DNA of 64,000 bases from Trifolium pratense. Its lineage: Eukaryota; Streptophyta; Magnoliopsida; Fabales; Fabaceae. The position numbers and the translations under genes were made by a program. Positions 23,218-34,888 of the stretch are shown in pieces. The notes under the pieces are model-generated. The model was not told the DNA's origin. It ran no database searches and saw only the letters and a list, made by a program, of their open reading frames with translations. Location of the stretch: NCBI RefSeq assembly GCF_020283565.1, contig NC_060062.1, positions 59,232,439-59,296,438 of the forward strand, written 5' to 3'. Position 1 is the first letter of the stretch; each line of letters opens with the position of its first letter.

Positions 23218-24067
23218 ATGGCATCAAAATGGCCTCCTCTAATTCGTGGAAGTCCTCTAGCGATGTTTGAAGCTGTCCATCTTCCTAATGAGGTATGAGA
23301 AAAAACTTTTCTTCGTTTTTGAATATTCCATACTATATAACTTAACATGAGTCAATCACTTGCAGACTTTTGGAGAATTAGATCATTTTTTTATTAGAAA
23401 ATATTCTAAGGAACTTGGTAATCAATGGAAATTGTATGATGGAGATGGAATTCCTCACCAAGTAGAGTTCAATATGTCAACTACCAAACCACTAATAACT
23501 TTTGGTTGGCCAAGGATTAGAAATTATTATAAATGGAATGGAAATCAAAGACTTACATTTCACTACTATGGTCAAAATACTTTTCTTATGATTGTTTGTG
23601 AGTTTGAACAAAATGAGTCTCCATCTTCTTTTCCTCAATATCATAGTTTGAGTACAAATCTTGATGATTATCGCTCTTTCCTACTTGTGATAAAGGAATC
23701 CCATCTTAATTCCTCTAAATTGGTTAGTTCATAAATTTTTTCCTTTTTAACAACTTTTACCTTTAATAGCCATGTTTTCTCAGTACATATATACTAACAA
23801 TTCAATTTTGTCAATCTTTAGGTTCTACCTCATGATTTTGGATTCCACCTATCATTATCAGTTTTTACAGAATTCATCGTATGCGGTGCTCATCATGAAA
23901 ATGTGACGTGAAAATTCACAAAAAATGGTGAAAATGGAGTTGAGTTTACCTTTACAAAAGGATGGAACAAATGGTGTAAACTCAATAACATTGTTGAAGG
24001 AAATATATTAGATTTTAACTGTGATGCATTTATGTATACAAATATTATTATCGTCAGTAATATGTAA
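23218..24067 (+). pseudogene. Two-domain B3 (REM-like) gene with in-frame TGA
   Basis: Exons are 23218-23292 (25 codons), 23366-23722 (119 codons) and 23822-24067 (82 codons including stop), identical in length to the paralogue at 47578-48426. Exon 2 has the first B3-like domain (TFGWPRIRNYYKW, then QYHSLS). Exon 3 carries the second, but codon 30 of exon 3 is TGA (23909-23911), where the paralogue has TGC for Cys. The protein would end after 173 residues with about 52 missing. The frame after the TGA is open to the normal stop. The predicted protein is very similar to the paralogue outside the lesion, so the loss is recent. The TATA box at 23165 is intact, so it may still be transcribed. Confidence 0.8.
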
Positions 24068-24928
24068 TTTATTATGGCATATATATATATTTTTTCATAA
24101 TTTCTAAGATGTTATGAATATATTTATGAAAAATATTTGGTATTTTTTAATACCATTATTGTTGAGTTTATTAATTTTTTAATATGTTAGTACATTTAGA
24201 TATATGAAACTCTCTAAACCTTAACTACTACTTTAAATTTTTATAGGGTTAAGGAATAATTTAATAAAAATTTTATATAATAAATAAACCAATAAATATA
24301 CCAAAATTTTTGTGCTACTTTTAAGCTAATTCGACTTTTTTCATTTAGTTCAAAAAATATTCCAATATATATATTACATAAATTTTAAGAAATACCAACA
24401 CTACAAAACAAGTAAAGAATTTTAAAATATTATTTTATATTATTAATCTTAAAAGCCTTAGTATATAGAAAAATATTCACAAATATCTTAAATTTGAAAT
24501 GCAACACATTGGAAATGGGTTTACAAGGTTGGATATAAGGTTTCTCATGGACCAACTTTATCTTTGGCTCAAATTTATGGCCCAAATTGAATCATCTTCA
24601 ATAAATCAACCGTGTATATAGGGGTACGAAATGAACAGTCACAATTTATAAGGAATACCAAAATGAACAGTCACAATTTATATCTAATTCATATTTTATC
24701 CATTACTAAAAATGACAACACGACAATTGAAAAACAATAGACAAAAAGAACTTTCCATATCCTTCTTGGACTTTACCCAACAATAAGACAAAACCGTTGT
24801 AACTTTCCTTTTCCAACATATACTTTCCCTTTCAACCAAAGTACTTTACAACAACAATTCTAAGTTTCCCCAGCCATTAGATTGCAACAACCTCCTTCAC
24901 TATCAAACCAAAACCGTTCAGATTCAAG
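24068..24928. promoter_or_regulatory. Intergenic and promoter region of the three-domain gene at 24929
   Basis: AT-rich, no gene seen. The segment 24525-24600 has GGTTGGATATAAGG, then a CCAACTTT box and GGCCCA (24579-24584). It resembles the reverse complement of 43190-43280, so the promoter module is duplicated. Confidence 0.45.
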
Positions 24929-27068
24929 ATGGCGTCTTCCTCAAATGGGTAAAGATTTCGACCTTTTTGCAGTTTCAATCGTTTTTAAATCTTTTCTTTT
25001 TTGTTCTTTTTGTTCATGCATGTTTGATAAACGGTTTCGATAATCATAATTTCCAGATTAACATATATATTGATCAATTGCGAAATCGATTTCAATTAAT
25101 ACTTACATTGCTCATTATTCGTAACTTTAGCCGTAGGATTTGGTATATAAAAGTTTATAATTTTAAACCCTGATATATCTGACTTTTTTTCTCAATTTTT
25201 TTTTTAAATTTCTGATACGTTTTAGGACTACACAAATCAATGGAGATCAACGAAACAGCACTTTCGAGAGTATCATTTATCCGAATGAGGTTCGTGACTA
25301 TATAATGTTTTGTATTTTTTTCACTATGTTTATATAGATGAATATTATTATAATTAGTAATTTTTATCTATGTGTATAGAAACATAAGAAGAGTCAAAAT
25401 CAATGGAAATATTATACTGTAATAAATCCAAATATTTGTGGAAATTTTACATTATACTGTAAGATTTATGATTTTCAAGTTCTATAGATACATAAATTGT
25501 TTTTTTGAATTATAATAGTTTAGTAGTTTTTATCTATGTGTATAGATACATAAATTATTATTTTCAAATTCAACCCATAATTTTGAAATCATTATACAAA
25601 TACTTTAATTTTTCCCTTATATTAAATGTCAAGTATTAAAACATATAATGTTTTTCCAATTTAGGGACCAATCAATATTCCAATGGATTTTTTTAATGAT
25701 TGGAAATGTGAACTGAATAATCATAAGGATGCCATCATTACGACAAATTCTGGATCAGTGAAAATCAGACTGAGTTTGAATGAAGACATATCATTCATGT
25801 TCTATGGGCAGTTAGTAGCTAAAAAATTTGGATTTCAACATCCTACCAGAGTAATGTTTGATTATAAGATCGCCCGTAACGAATTTGAGATGACATGCAT
25901 TCAAACAATGGAGATTGGAGAAAGACCAACCACATTTGAAACTGTGATCAGTCCTTTCAGGGTATATTGTTCTATACTATACTTTTGCTTTATATGACTG
26001 TTTTATACCATAAAAAGAACCAATTATTGCTAATAATGTTATTTTACCTTCAAATGCAGTCCAAAATTCAAATTCCATCTGAATTCCATGAACTTTGGAA
26101 AAGGGAATTGAATCGATTGAGCTACGGCAGGATTGTAGCAGAAAAACTATGGGCACAAGTCAATTTTGAAATGCATGGTACAGAGTACTTTATGCATGGG
26201 AACCAGATTACTGAAGTTTTTGGAATTGAAAACCAATAAGGGTCCTCGTTGATTATCAGATTACCAACAATGATTTTCACATGACCTTTGTAAGTTATAT
26301 TGAGGATGTGGAACACTCTAACCAAACAGAGGTTTTAGCAAATGAATCAGATGGGAATGAATCAGATGGAGCAACGGAAGTCCAGGTAATGATTTTTATT
26401 GGTGTTAAATTTAGAAACATACAATTTTCAGATAACAATTGATGTTCTTTTTACAAATATCTATATTTTCAGAATGAAATGGAGGAAGACCAACACGAAG
26501 AAGATGATGCTGGACAAGAACAGGATGATCTAACAGTTACATGGAATACAACAGTAACAAAGGCCATTTCTAATCTTTCAAAGAAACAAGTGCTGGTAAA
26601 TTTTTATAACATTCAATTTCTTTATTAATTCATTACAATTAGATTTTGATTAATCTAGAATTACTACATTTGATCAATTTGGAGAACAAATAAATATATG
26701 GTTTTGATTTTCTAAGTTGCAATGTAAATTGTCTCATGTATGATGTAAAGTTTGATTGCCAGCTATTCTGTTAATTTTTTTTGTTATTATTGCAGCACTT
26801 CCCAAATCCTATTTCAAGGGGAGTGCTAGCCAATACCAACCAGATTCAGCTAATAGCAGAAGACAGTGATTTTGAAATTCCATGCAAAATTCATACTTCT
26901 GAAAGATCGCTGAAAACTGGAAAATTTGAAAAGCATATTGGCAGAGGATGGTATGAATATGTGCGCCTTCACAGGCCAAGGATTGGGGATAATTTGCTGT
27001 TTGTGCTGTATCCAGAAAGACCAGAGCTATATGTGAGGCTGGAACGTTTTAATATGAATCGGGATTAG
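24929..27068 (+). pseudogene. Three-domain B3 (REM-like) gene with one-base frameshift
   Basis: Six exons: 24929-24948, 25226-25289, 25665-25961, 26060-26385, 26473-26595 and 26796-27068. They match the intact paralogue at 44014-46101 in number and phase. Exons 3 and 4 each encode a B3-like N-terminal unit (FFNDWK, AKKFGFQHPTRV; then FHELWKRELNRL). Exon 5 is an acidic linker (EEDQHEEDD). Exon 6 is the C-terminal B3 domain (HFPNPISRGVL, GRGWYEYVRLHRPRIGD). Exon 4 is 326 bases, one short of a codon multiple. Relative to the paralogue, an A is missing from the run at 26229-26232, which brings in TAA at 26237. The last two exons are therefore not translated in frame. Everything after the lesion stays open in the shifted frame, so the mutation is young or a sequencing error in a homopolymer. 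Confidence 0.78.
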
Positions 27069-27210
27069 GAGCGGTAATCTTTCTTGCTCCTTCAATTTAT
27101 AACAGACCCATCTTTCTCATCTTATGCTATGTTTCATGATGATTAATTGCAAAAGCTTTAATGAATTTATATGTATATTAAGACTCAGTAAGGACAAATG
27201 TCAGCTACTA

Positions 27211-29351
27211 TAATCTGTAACACCCAAACCCCTTAACGCGAATTTATTAAATATAAATAAATAAAACACTTAAGAAAATCTAGGCGTCACATGTTAATAA
27301 TACAAACCACGGCATAATTTAAAATCATGCTAGCACAGCGGAATTAAAAGCGAATAATTAATATAGTGCTTATCATACAACAGTCATAATTGTTCACACA
27401 ATATCCTTAGGCTCTAGGCCATATCAACAAAGGATATTATGTTTACAACCCAAAAGATTAGGAATAGCAAAGTTAAATATGCCATCACGGGCTCAATACA
27501 ATCCAAACGAATAACCCGACCCGGTAAAACCTAACCAGAGCAATACTATACAACCCATCAAAAAGATATATAATATATATCTAAGGAGTAGTCTACGCTA
27601 ACTCCTCACCAAAAAGTGTGCTACTCCAAGCACGAGCGACGCCCTCTAACTCTGATCGGGATCCTCAACCTGAGAACCTGAACCCCCAACGGTCCAGCAC
27701 ATAACACAAAACATGAGAGTTAGATCACATAATCAAAATACAAGTGCAAGTAAATCGATACTTAAACACTTCTTCAACAACATAAGCGTGCCTCACAATT
27801 ATACATATACATATACATATATTCACATCTATAATCCAATTAGAAGTTCTCAAAAACACTTAATCGAATACCAACTATCAAGTATCAATTAGCAAATACC
27901 ACAATAGCCAAACATGTGTCACATATCATTTATCATCAAATGCACACATAGCCTAATGCAACTCTAATGCTTCAACTTCATGAATGTCACCCTAGACATT
28001 TCTAATGCATGTGGTACCATCTTCTTTATTAGAGTATCTCACCTCTAATATCCTTCTTTATCGGATAAATATAATCCGATATACTTCTTTATTGGAATAA
28101 CCAATATCCTATTTAATTCATGAATGCATGTATATGTTTCATGAATCAACTCACAATTAATAGCATTAAGCTTCTTCCTTTACAATGTGGAATAATATCC
28201 AACATTCTTCATTATTAGAATAAACAATTATCCTAATATTCTTCATTAATCACTTCCTTTATCATATCTCATCATCATACAATTAATCATAGCTAAAAGC
28301 ACCTAATTGTATGTTAGAATATCACAATTACATGTTATAAGTGCATAATTCCACTAACAAAACATCAGCAAAATAATCCTGTTACAGAGCTGTTCGCTGT
28401 AGCGAACAGGTAGCGAACAGGTAGCGAACGCAAACAGACACAAAACCTCAACTGGCGAGCAGTTGGCGAGCATCTGGCGAACACGTTCGCTGTAGCGAGC
28501 ATCTGGCGAACACGTTCGCTGTAGCGAGCATCTGGCGAACACGTTCGCTGTAGCGAGCAGGTAGCGAACCACACCAGAAGAACATTTGTTCTTGAGTTTC
28601 CAGAAAATGATTTTTCACTCAAAATCACCCAAAAATCCCATTTTCATGTTATAAATCCCAAATGAGTTCACATACAAGTGCAACAAACATGTTTAAGCAT
28701 AAAAGGACGGCTAGTTTTCCCGATCTACATCGTTAACATCGAAAAAGCAAGGATTTAACATTTATGAGTCTAAAAGCTCAAGAACACATATAATCACTCA
28801 AAACATACAAATTCTCATTATTTAACCCATGATTTCGCTCACACTACGTGGTAGAAGTATATTGAACATGTTACTAACATTGGGTTTCACTTTCTCGAAG
28901 ATTAACTCTCCCAAACCAAAACGAAAATGGGGTGGAGGAAGTTCGGGTGAGGAGAAATCGACATTCTCCCCTTCCTCGGATCACCCACGATTAAGGAAAC
29001 TACTCTCATACCTGGATTCGAAGAAAACTCGACGAAGATCTTGAATCTCTAGCTTTTCTTCTTGCCCAAGCTCTCAACTCTTCTCTTCAACTCTAAACAC
29101 AAGAACTATGAGAAAAATGAATTTCTCTCCCTTGCTTCATGGCCATAAGGGCGCCACACACACACCTCACAAGGCCCATTGGGCCTCAAGCCCATTGGCT
29201 TGGCCCAATAACACGATAACTCTCACTATCGCTTAATAACTAAAGTACTCGACAAATAACTCTAGTTATTAACTTATTTAAAATGCCACGTCAAATAAAA
29301 TATTTTAACGCATTAAAATTAATAATTTGAAGATTGGGTCGTTACATAATC
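27211..29351 (-). mobile_element. Solo LTR with perfect target-site duplication
   Basis: The LTR spans 27216-29346 (2131 bp), with ends TGTAACACCC and GGGTCGTTACA as read on the plus strand. It is flanked by TAATC at 27211-27215 and 29347-29351. There is no primer binding site or interior, so it arose by LTR-LTR recombination. It is the same family as the interrupted solo LTR at 7455-17094 and is related at both ends to the Tekay LTR. Confidence 0.9.
28388..28569. repeat. Hairpin-rich AGCGAAC/GTTCGCT array with a 29-bp tandem repeat
   Basis: Inverted hexamers TTCGCT...AGCGAA recur throughout. Three exact 29-bp units starting GCGAGCATCTGGCGAACACG lie at 28466, 28495 and 28524. Confidence 0.85.
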
Positions 29352-29635
29352 TGTGTTAGATTAATGTTTAAGTCAATATCCTTTCCTTTGTAATATGACA
29401 GATATTATATTTTGCGGGTCTTTTAATTAAAGTGCTTGAGCCTTCATTATGGAAACATAATATTCTATCTTTTATTGTTGCATACATTTGACTAAGATTA
29501 ATATTACAAATATTGTTCTTAAAATATAAATTATATGACATACAAATCAAAAGATAACAAAACAATACTTTGTCTTATAATGTAGTCAAATTTAAACATT
29601 GATTCAGAATAGGCTTATACATGTTAATTAATTTT

Positions 29636-30184
29636 TCAAAACTTCAAAAAAATAAGTAGATCTAAAATGGTGAAACAAAGTTTCTGAACAACATTTATAT
29701 TACCTGTATCGATAAATGCATTCTCCCCATCGCATATATATCTGTCATTGCTACTCAATTTTGATGAATTTATTTCACAATTGACATTAATAACCAAATT
29801 CTCCCATACCATAACAATAACGATTCTTTGGTTATTTGTATTACCAATGATGCTCTGTGTCGAAAATGGTAGGAGCTGATGACAATATCCCAAACTCTGG
29901 GTGATTGAATATCTTCCCCGTCAACAAAATTCAAATAAAATATGTATAAGATACAATTAGAAGAATAATTAACACAAGAGATATTACTTATGTAGATTAA
30001 CATTCCTACAACTAGATTTAGGCATATAAACTCTCAGAATCATATATTTCAAAAATACCAAAGAGGAAAACTTATTTTTTTTTTCCTTCAGGTAAACATT
30101 GATAATTACCTGATCTGGATCAAGACACTTTGGTAAGATTCTAAAACGAAATTGTTCTTTCAACGTCTGGAAATTTGGATCCAT
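29636..30184 (-). CDS. Unrecognised small gene, possibly an OB-fold fragment
   Basis: Exon 1 is 30184-30110 (25 codons, starting MDPNFQTL and ending DPDQ) with a GTAATT donor. Later exons are uncertain: an open stretch around 29893-29704 contains QRIVIVMVWENL, which faintly resembles the strand-rich WEN segment of plant RPA-type OB folds, and ends at a possible donor at 29703. The gene diverges from the B3 gene at 30671, with 486 bp between start codons. A decayed copy of exon 1 exists at 43373-43427 in the mirrored arm, so the unit was duplicated with the cluster. I cannot assign a function; it may be a pseudogene. Confidence 0.35.
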
Positions 30185-30670
30185 AGAGATGGAAAATTTT
30201 TCACAGCTGACCTTTGTAAACCTATCCGTGTTTTATGTTCAAATCACAATAATTAGATATGGGTTTCATAATTCGGATCATGGCTTTGTAATGGGCCAAC
30301 TTTGGCTATAGGGCATATATTGATATTCAAATAAGCCTTTTTATTTATGTTTTTTATAGATATTTTTTTGGCCCAATTCTATGACCCATTTAGCCCAATT
30401 AAACACCACAACACCTACTCCACCTTCATCTTAGCAAAAATCTGACCTAAAACGGCTGCACTCAATCAAGTAAGTTTCTCCCCCTTCTTACTCAATACGA
30501 TTTCTTATTTCTTCCTATTCTTATACATATCACTAAATTTGGTTTTATTATCCATTCTTTACTATGTATCCTAACCTATCTAAACCTTCAACAATCATGT
30601 TTCTTTGATAATTACTATCAATTGACTTTATTTTATGACTGATTGTTCTGAATCATCATATAGGGAACAA
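30185..30670. promoter_or_regulatory. Divergent promoter region with TGGGCC/GGCCCA elements
   Basis: It lies between oppositely oriented genes. TGGGCC is at 30292-30297 and GGCCCA at 30370-30375, with AGCCCAATT further on. The segment ATGGGCCAACTTTG also occurs, inverted, at 43220-43245. A likely 5' UTR intron donor (CAATCAAG then TAAGTTT) is near 30470, with an acceptor just before 30664. Confidence 0.5.
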
Positions 30671-31598
30671 ATGGATTCGTCAAATAACAGGTATACATCG
30701 ATTTTCCTTTGCCTTGCCTTCTTATTATTACACAAAAAAATTTAAACGAATCAATCCCAGAATTTTTATTTTTTTTAATCCTGGGGATAAATATCATATT
30801 ACAAACCCTAATTGGAAAAATATTAGATCAATTCATAGACTCATATTGTTATAAATTTATTTGTTTTGAATCTATTGAATATGAATTTCATTAATCACAA
30901 TTTGATTTTCCAAATTACCTGTGTATGTGTATATATTCTTCCTTAATAACCGTATGAATGTATGAAAGTTCATCTAAATAAATGTTTTTATATAGTGATT
31001 CTGGAATTGATCAATTGGAAGCAGAATATGGAAGATTTCTGGATGACTATGCAAAAAACTATGATAATTACGATGGTCAATCTACAAATGAAACTGATGA
31101 AGACATATCACATATTGATAAGAACATATCACAGTGTACTGATAATGTGTTCGGTCAATCATTGGGTAGATTGTCAATTACCGGTCAATTCACTAAAATA
31201 TATATTTTTGAATTGACTCTTGGTCAATTAAACAAGGCTAAAAAAACTGGATTTGTAAGTTCTTATTCAAGTTAAATTTTATGTCTTTCTTTCCTTTCCT
31301 TACTACCATATTGTTTATAATGTCTTATTCTAATAACTATTATTACTTTTTGTAGACATTACCTTCTGAATTTAGCAATTATGTAAGGCAATACAATTTT
31401 CATAAGTTGGTTCTGGAAGTACTAAACAAGAGCAGTTCAATTGTTCACTTACAAATTCCGGAAAATCATTTAGAGAATGTCAAGATTGCCAGAGGATGGA
31501 AAAATTTCTGCTTCGACAACAATATTAAATTAGGAGATAGATTAAGTTTTGAATTCAAAGATATCACCTTAAATGTTTGTCAGGTTTCCGTAGTTTAG
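30671..31598 (+). CDS. One-domain B3 (REM-like) protein with acidic N-terminus, intact
   Basis: Exons are 30671-30690 (20 bases), 30996-31254 (259) and 31356-31598 (243), giving 173 residues; phases are conserved with the paralogue at 34889-35809. Residues 1-50 are acidic and Asp/Asn/Tyr-rich (LEAEYGRFLDDYAKNYDNYD), probably disordered. The middle exon ends in a beta-rich stretch (YIFELTLGQL). The last exon is the B3 C-terminal half, with LPSEFSNYVRQY and RGWKNFCFDNNIKLGDRLSF. No lesion is seen. The role is expected to be nuclear DNA binding. The gene is followed 310 bp later by a Helitron 3' terminus; whether the gene lies inside that Helitron is not resolved because the 5' end was not found. 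Confidence 0.78.
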
Positions 31599-31796
31599 AC
31601 TAAGTTTTATGCTACATCACTAAGCAACTTTATGAAATGATTTATTTTAAGACAAATTATGTTATTTTCTTAGTATTTCATATTCCGTCATAAGGTTGTA
31701 ATGAATTTTATCTTAACTTATTAATGGATTATACTATTATGCCAAATCCAATTAATTGTTCTTTTTATAAAAAAAAAAATATTTTTTTAACCAACT

Positions 31797-31911
31797 ACAT
31801 CACGCGCCAAAGGCGCGTGGAACGCGCCGTACAACCCTTACGACCTAACGCACCAACGAAATATAACGCGCCGAAGGCGCGTCCCGTGCGCACGCACGGG
31901 TTTTTAACTAG
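31797..31911 (+). mobile_element. Helitron 3' terminus
   Basis: The terminal hairpin CCCGTGCG-CA-CGCACGGG (31883-31900) is followed by TTTTTAA and CTAG (31908-31911), then T. This is the Helitron end rule: a hairpin about 10 bases before CTRR, inserted next to T. Internal hairpins ACGCGCC-RAA-GGCGCGT precede it. The 5' TC end was not located. Confidence 0.72.
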
Positions 31912-31952
31912 TTAATATGTAAAAGAGAGATAATAAATCAGTTAATAGTAAA

Positions 31953-32099
31953 GAGGAGTGCTAGCAACACACTCTTTAATAAACACACTCTAACACACTC
32001 TCTTCTATTGGTTAAAATTTATATGGGTCCCATAAAAATTATATGGGTCCACATTTTTTTTATGAGTGTGTTCAAATGAGTGTGTTGCTAGCATTATTG
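31953..32099. mobile_element. MITE with 9-bp target duplication (Mutator-like)
   Basis: The terminal inverted repeats share TGCTAGCAACACACTC (31959-31974 and the inverse at 32078-32093). The element is flanked by AATAGTAAA at 31944-31952 and 32100-32108. A 9-bp duplication is typical of Mutator-derived elements. Confidence 0.7.
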
Positions 32100-34599
32100 A
32101 ATAGTAAAAATAAAACTTGACTTTGGAAAGGTATACAATGTCTGAAAAATGAAGGGCACACTAATTGTGTTGTGTTCAAATGATTAATGATGAAAACGAA
32201 GCGGTGCAGTAGAAGAGGCATGAGGCTAGAGTGAAAAGTGATTAGTAGGCAAAATTACAACATTGTCCTTAGTTTAGGCGGACTAATTTGGCGGAAAAAC
32301 TTGATTAGCATGTTTTGTGTTTTAATAAGAGCTCCTACTAGACTATCTACATAAACTATTGGAGATAATAAGGGCCAAAAAATATTAAAACAATAAAATG
32401 AATGTATGTATTTATAGAGATTGTTTTTGTTTATATTGTCCATGTAATTTTCATATTTCTTTTATTATATTATAGGTATCAAGTTTTTATCGACATTTAA
32501 CTGTTATTGATTAATTGCTTTCGGAGAACATGTTGGGAACAAAAGATTCAAGCGGCCGTGTATATTCCTCTTCGAAGAACATTTTTCAAAATATACTTGT
32601 ATGTTGCAAAAATAGAACCACGCATTAAATAAAATAAAATAAAAATGAACCACATGTTTCCAATTATGTTTTTGTGCAAAATACAAGAGAGGTTTTTCAG
32701 TCTAAACGCATTTCTAAACCCTACATTAAAGTGACTTAATATTTAACCCACAAATAAGTGTTCATCATTTTGATTTTAGTGAAATTTTTTAGTATTTTGA
32801 ATTTAGGTTAGATTTTAAGTTTCATAATCGATTAAAGTTGTTTGTATAAATTGATTAGTTTTTTAATAGAAAACTGTACTAATGATAAGTTTATTTTATT
32901 AAAGCCATAGGCAGAGTTCTACTCATTATGTTGTTTAATATGAAGCCTCACGTCACGAGTATCTCATTTCATGGTTGCAAGTCGCCGTAACCTTTGGATA
33001 AATTTATTGTCTTTATCATAAAACATCGTGATAGAAAAACCCTTGTGACCAATTGGTAAAATTTGTGAGATGTTTTGTAGTTGCAAAAATTAGAGTTGGA
33101 AAGACATATCCACCCTTTAGATGTAGAAAAAGAAATTGGAACATCCGGGAAAGGTACCATATCAGTGTCCATACTTATAATTAATTATGGACATAACTAA
33201 GCATTAAAAGGTAACATTTGGGTTAAAGATGTAGATAAGAAAAATGATCAGTATGGACACAATAAAGGAAAAGCTACCAAGAACTTGTATGTATCATAGT
33301 TGATTATGAGAAAGATAATCATATTTTACCTTTTGTAACTCACTTTCCATGGAGAGCTACCAAGATTCAACTTCATAGACATAATTTTTTTTTTTGTTAA
33401 TGTCATATTGGAGAAAATATGTATATAAAGAACCTGCATTAAAAGCAAAGTTTGGTTAAATGTTGAACAAAAATGCATATGTAAAAGAATCTCTTATCTT
33501 CTTTAGCTCCATTTGCGCAAACTTCATTCCAAAAAAAATGAAAAGTTAAATTTTCAAGGTTTAAAATGACAAAGGAAAGAAGAATGAATGAAAGGGAGAG
33601 AAACAAACCTTACCTAGTAAATCAATTTTGCAGATTTTTTTTTTACAAAGATAGAATGAATGGTTAGGTAAATATACAATTAAAATGGTAAAATAAAATC
33701 ATCTTTTTGCACCATAGCTTCTAATGTTGATGGGAAGTCACAACAACATTTAATCAAACACATGGTGTGCATATAGAAAATGAAAGTGATGAGTAAAATA
33801 AATAAACAAAACAGAAAAATAAAATAAATAAAGAAGAAGAACAACAACTAAACTATGTTTGATAACCCTTTTCTAAGTTCTGATTGAAAAATTGAACAAT
33901 AAAAAAGAAAGAAAAATCAAATACCTAGAATGAACATTTTGTCAAACACATGGTGTGTATTCATAAAACTGAAACATGACAACATAAAATTGCTAGGTAA
34001 GTAAATTCCAACGGAAACAAATAAGAAGATTTTGTAGTAGTAGATAATTTCACGATAAAGTAAGGAATGTTTTGAAAACAATAAAGAAAAAAATGTCTTC
34101 AATAAAGAAAAAATTATAGAGAAAATCACTAACCCATGTTACATTCTTCTTTCTTCCTGATATTCTTTTTCTGCTATGAATCTTCTTCTTTCTCCCTTCT
34201 TCAGCCATTGTTGTTTTCTTTCTCATCTCTGTTTGAGCGTGGAAAGGTGAGACAGGGCAAAAACAAATGAGAAATTAGAAGAAAGAGAGATTTGAGTATG
34301 AAAGAGAAAAGATAGGATTGAAAAATCTAAAATTTGAAATTCAAATTAAAGTGAATGAGTTGTTGGGAGATGAAATATTATGTTGGGTAGTGTGAATTTT
34401 CTTTTGTGAAATTCCAATATTGGTCAAAGTTTTGCTCTTGTACCAAAAAAGTGTTAGAGTAATCAGTGAAGGACAATGAGAAAATTTGAGTCATCTAATA
34501 CCAATATTGCCCTTATTTTTAGTAGTAACAAAAACGGAAAAAAAAAATGCCAAAAGGGCAATCTCGGTTTTTTGGTGGTATCTTCTTTTCTTAAATTTA
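32100..34599. other. Central spacer between mirrored arms, no convincing gene
   Basis: AT-rich. A small basic reading frame on the minus strand (ATG at 34209, MAEEGRKKKIHSRKR) ends at a possible donor near 34137 with no clear next exon, so it is only a candidate captured exon. Nothing else is supportable. Confidence 0.4.
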
Positions 34600-34716
34600 C
34601 TAGGTACATACCCGTGCATACGCACGGGACGCGCCTTCGGCGCGTTATATTGCGTCAGTACGTTAGGTCGTAAGGGTTCAACGGCGCGTTGCACGCGCCT
34701 TCGGCGCGTTGCGAAA
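34600..34716 (-). mobile_element. Helitron 3' terminus, inverted relative to 31911
   Basis: On the minus strand: GCGCCGAAGGCGCG hairpins, then CCCGTGCG-TA-TGCACGGG (34628-34611), then CTAG ending at 34600, then T. It is the same family as the end at 31911 and points towards it. Confidence 0.7.
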
Positions 34717-34888
34717 GAAATAAAATTTTATGATAAATAGAATAATCAATTGATTTAAAAGATTGCCTTATAATTAATCGACACAATGTATATTTTCGAC
34801 AATAGTTAAAAAATAAAAACTTAACATCAAATTCATTACATCATTATATCGGAAGATAAATAACTTAGGAAATAACATAATACTTAGT

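Noticed and set aside
28466..28552. CRISPR-like regular repeats of 29 bp
   Set aside because: The units are contiguous with no unique spacers, in a plant LTR; it is a tandem minisatellite.
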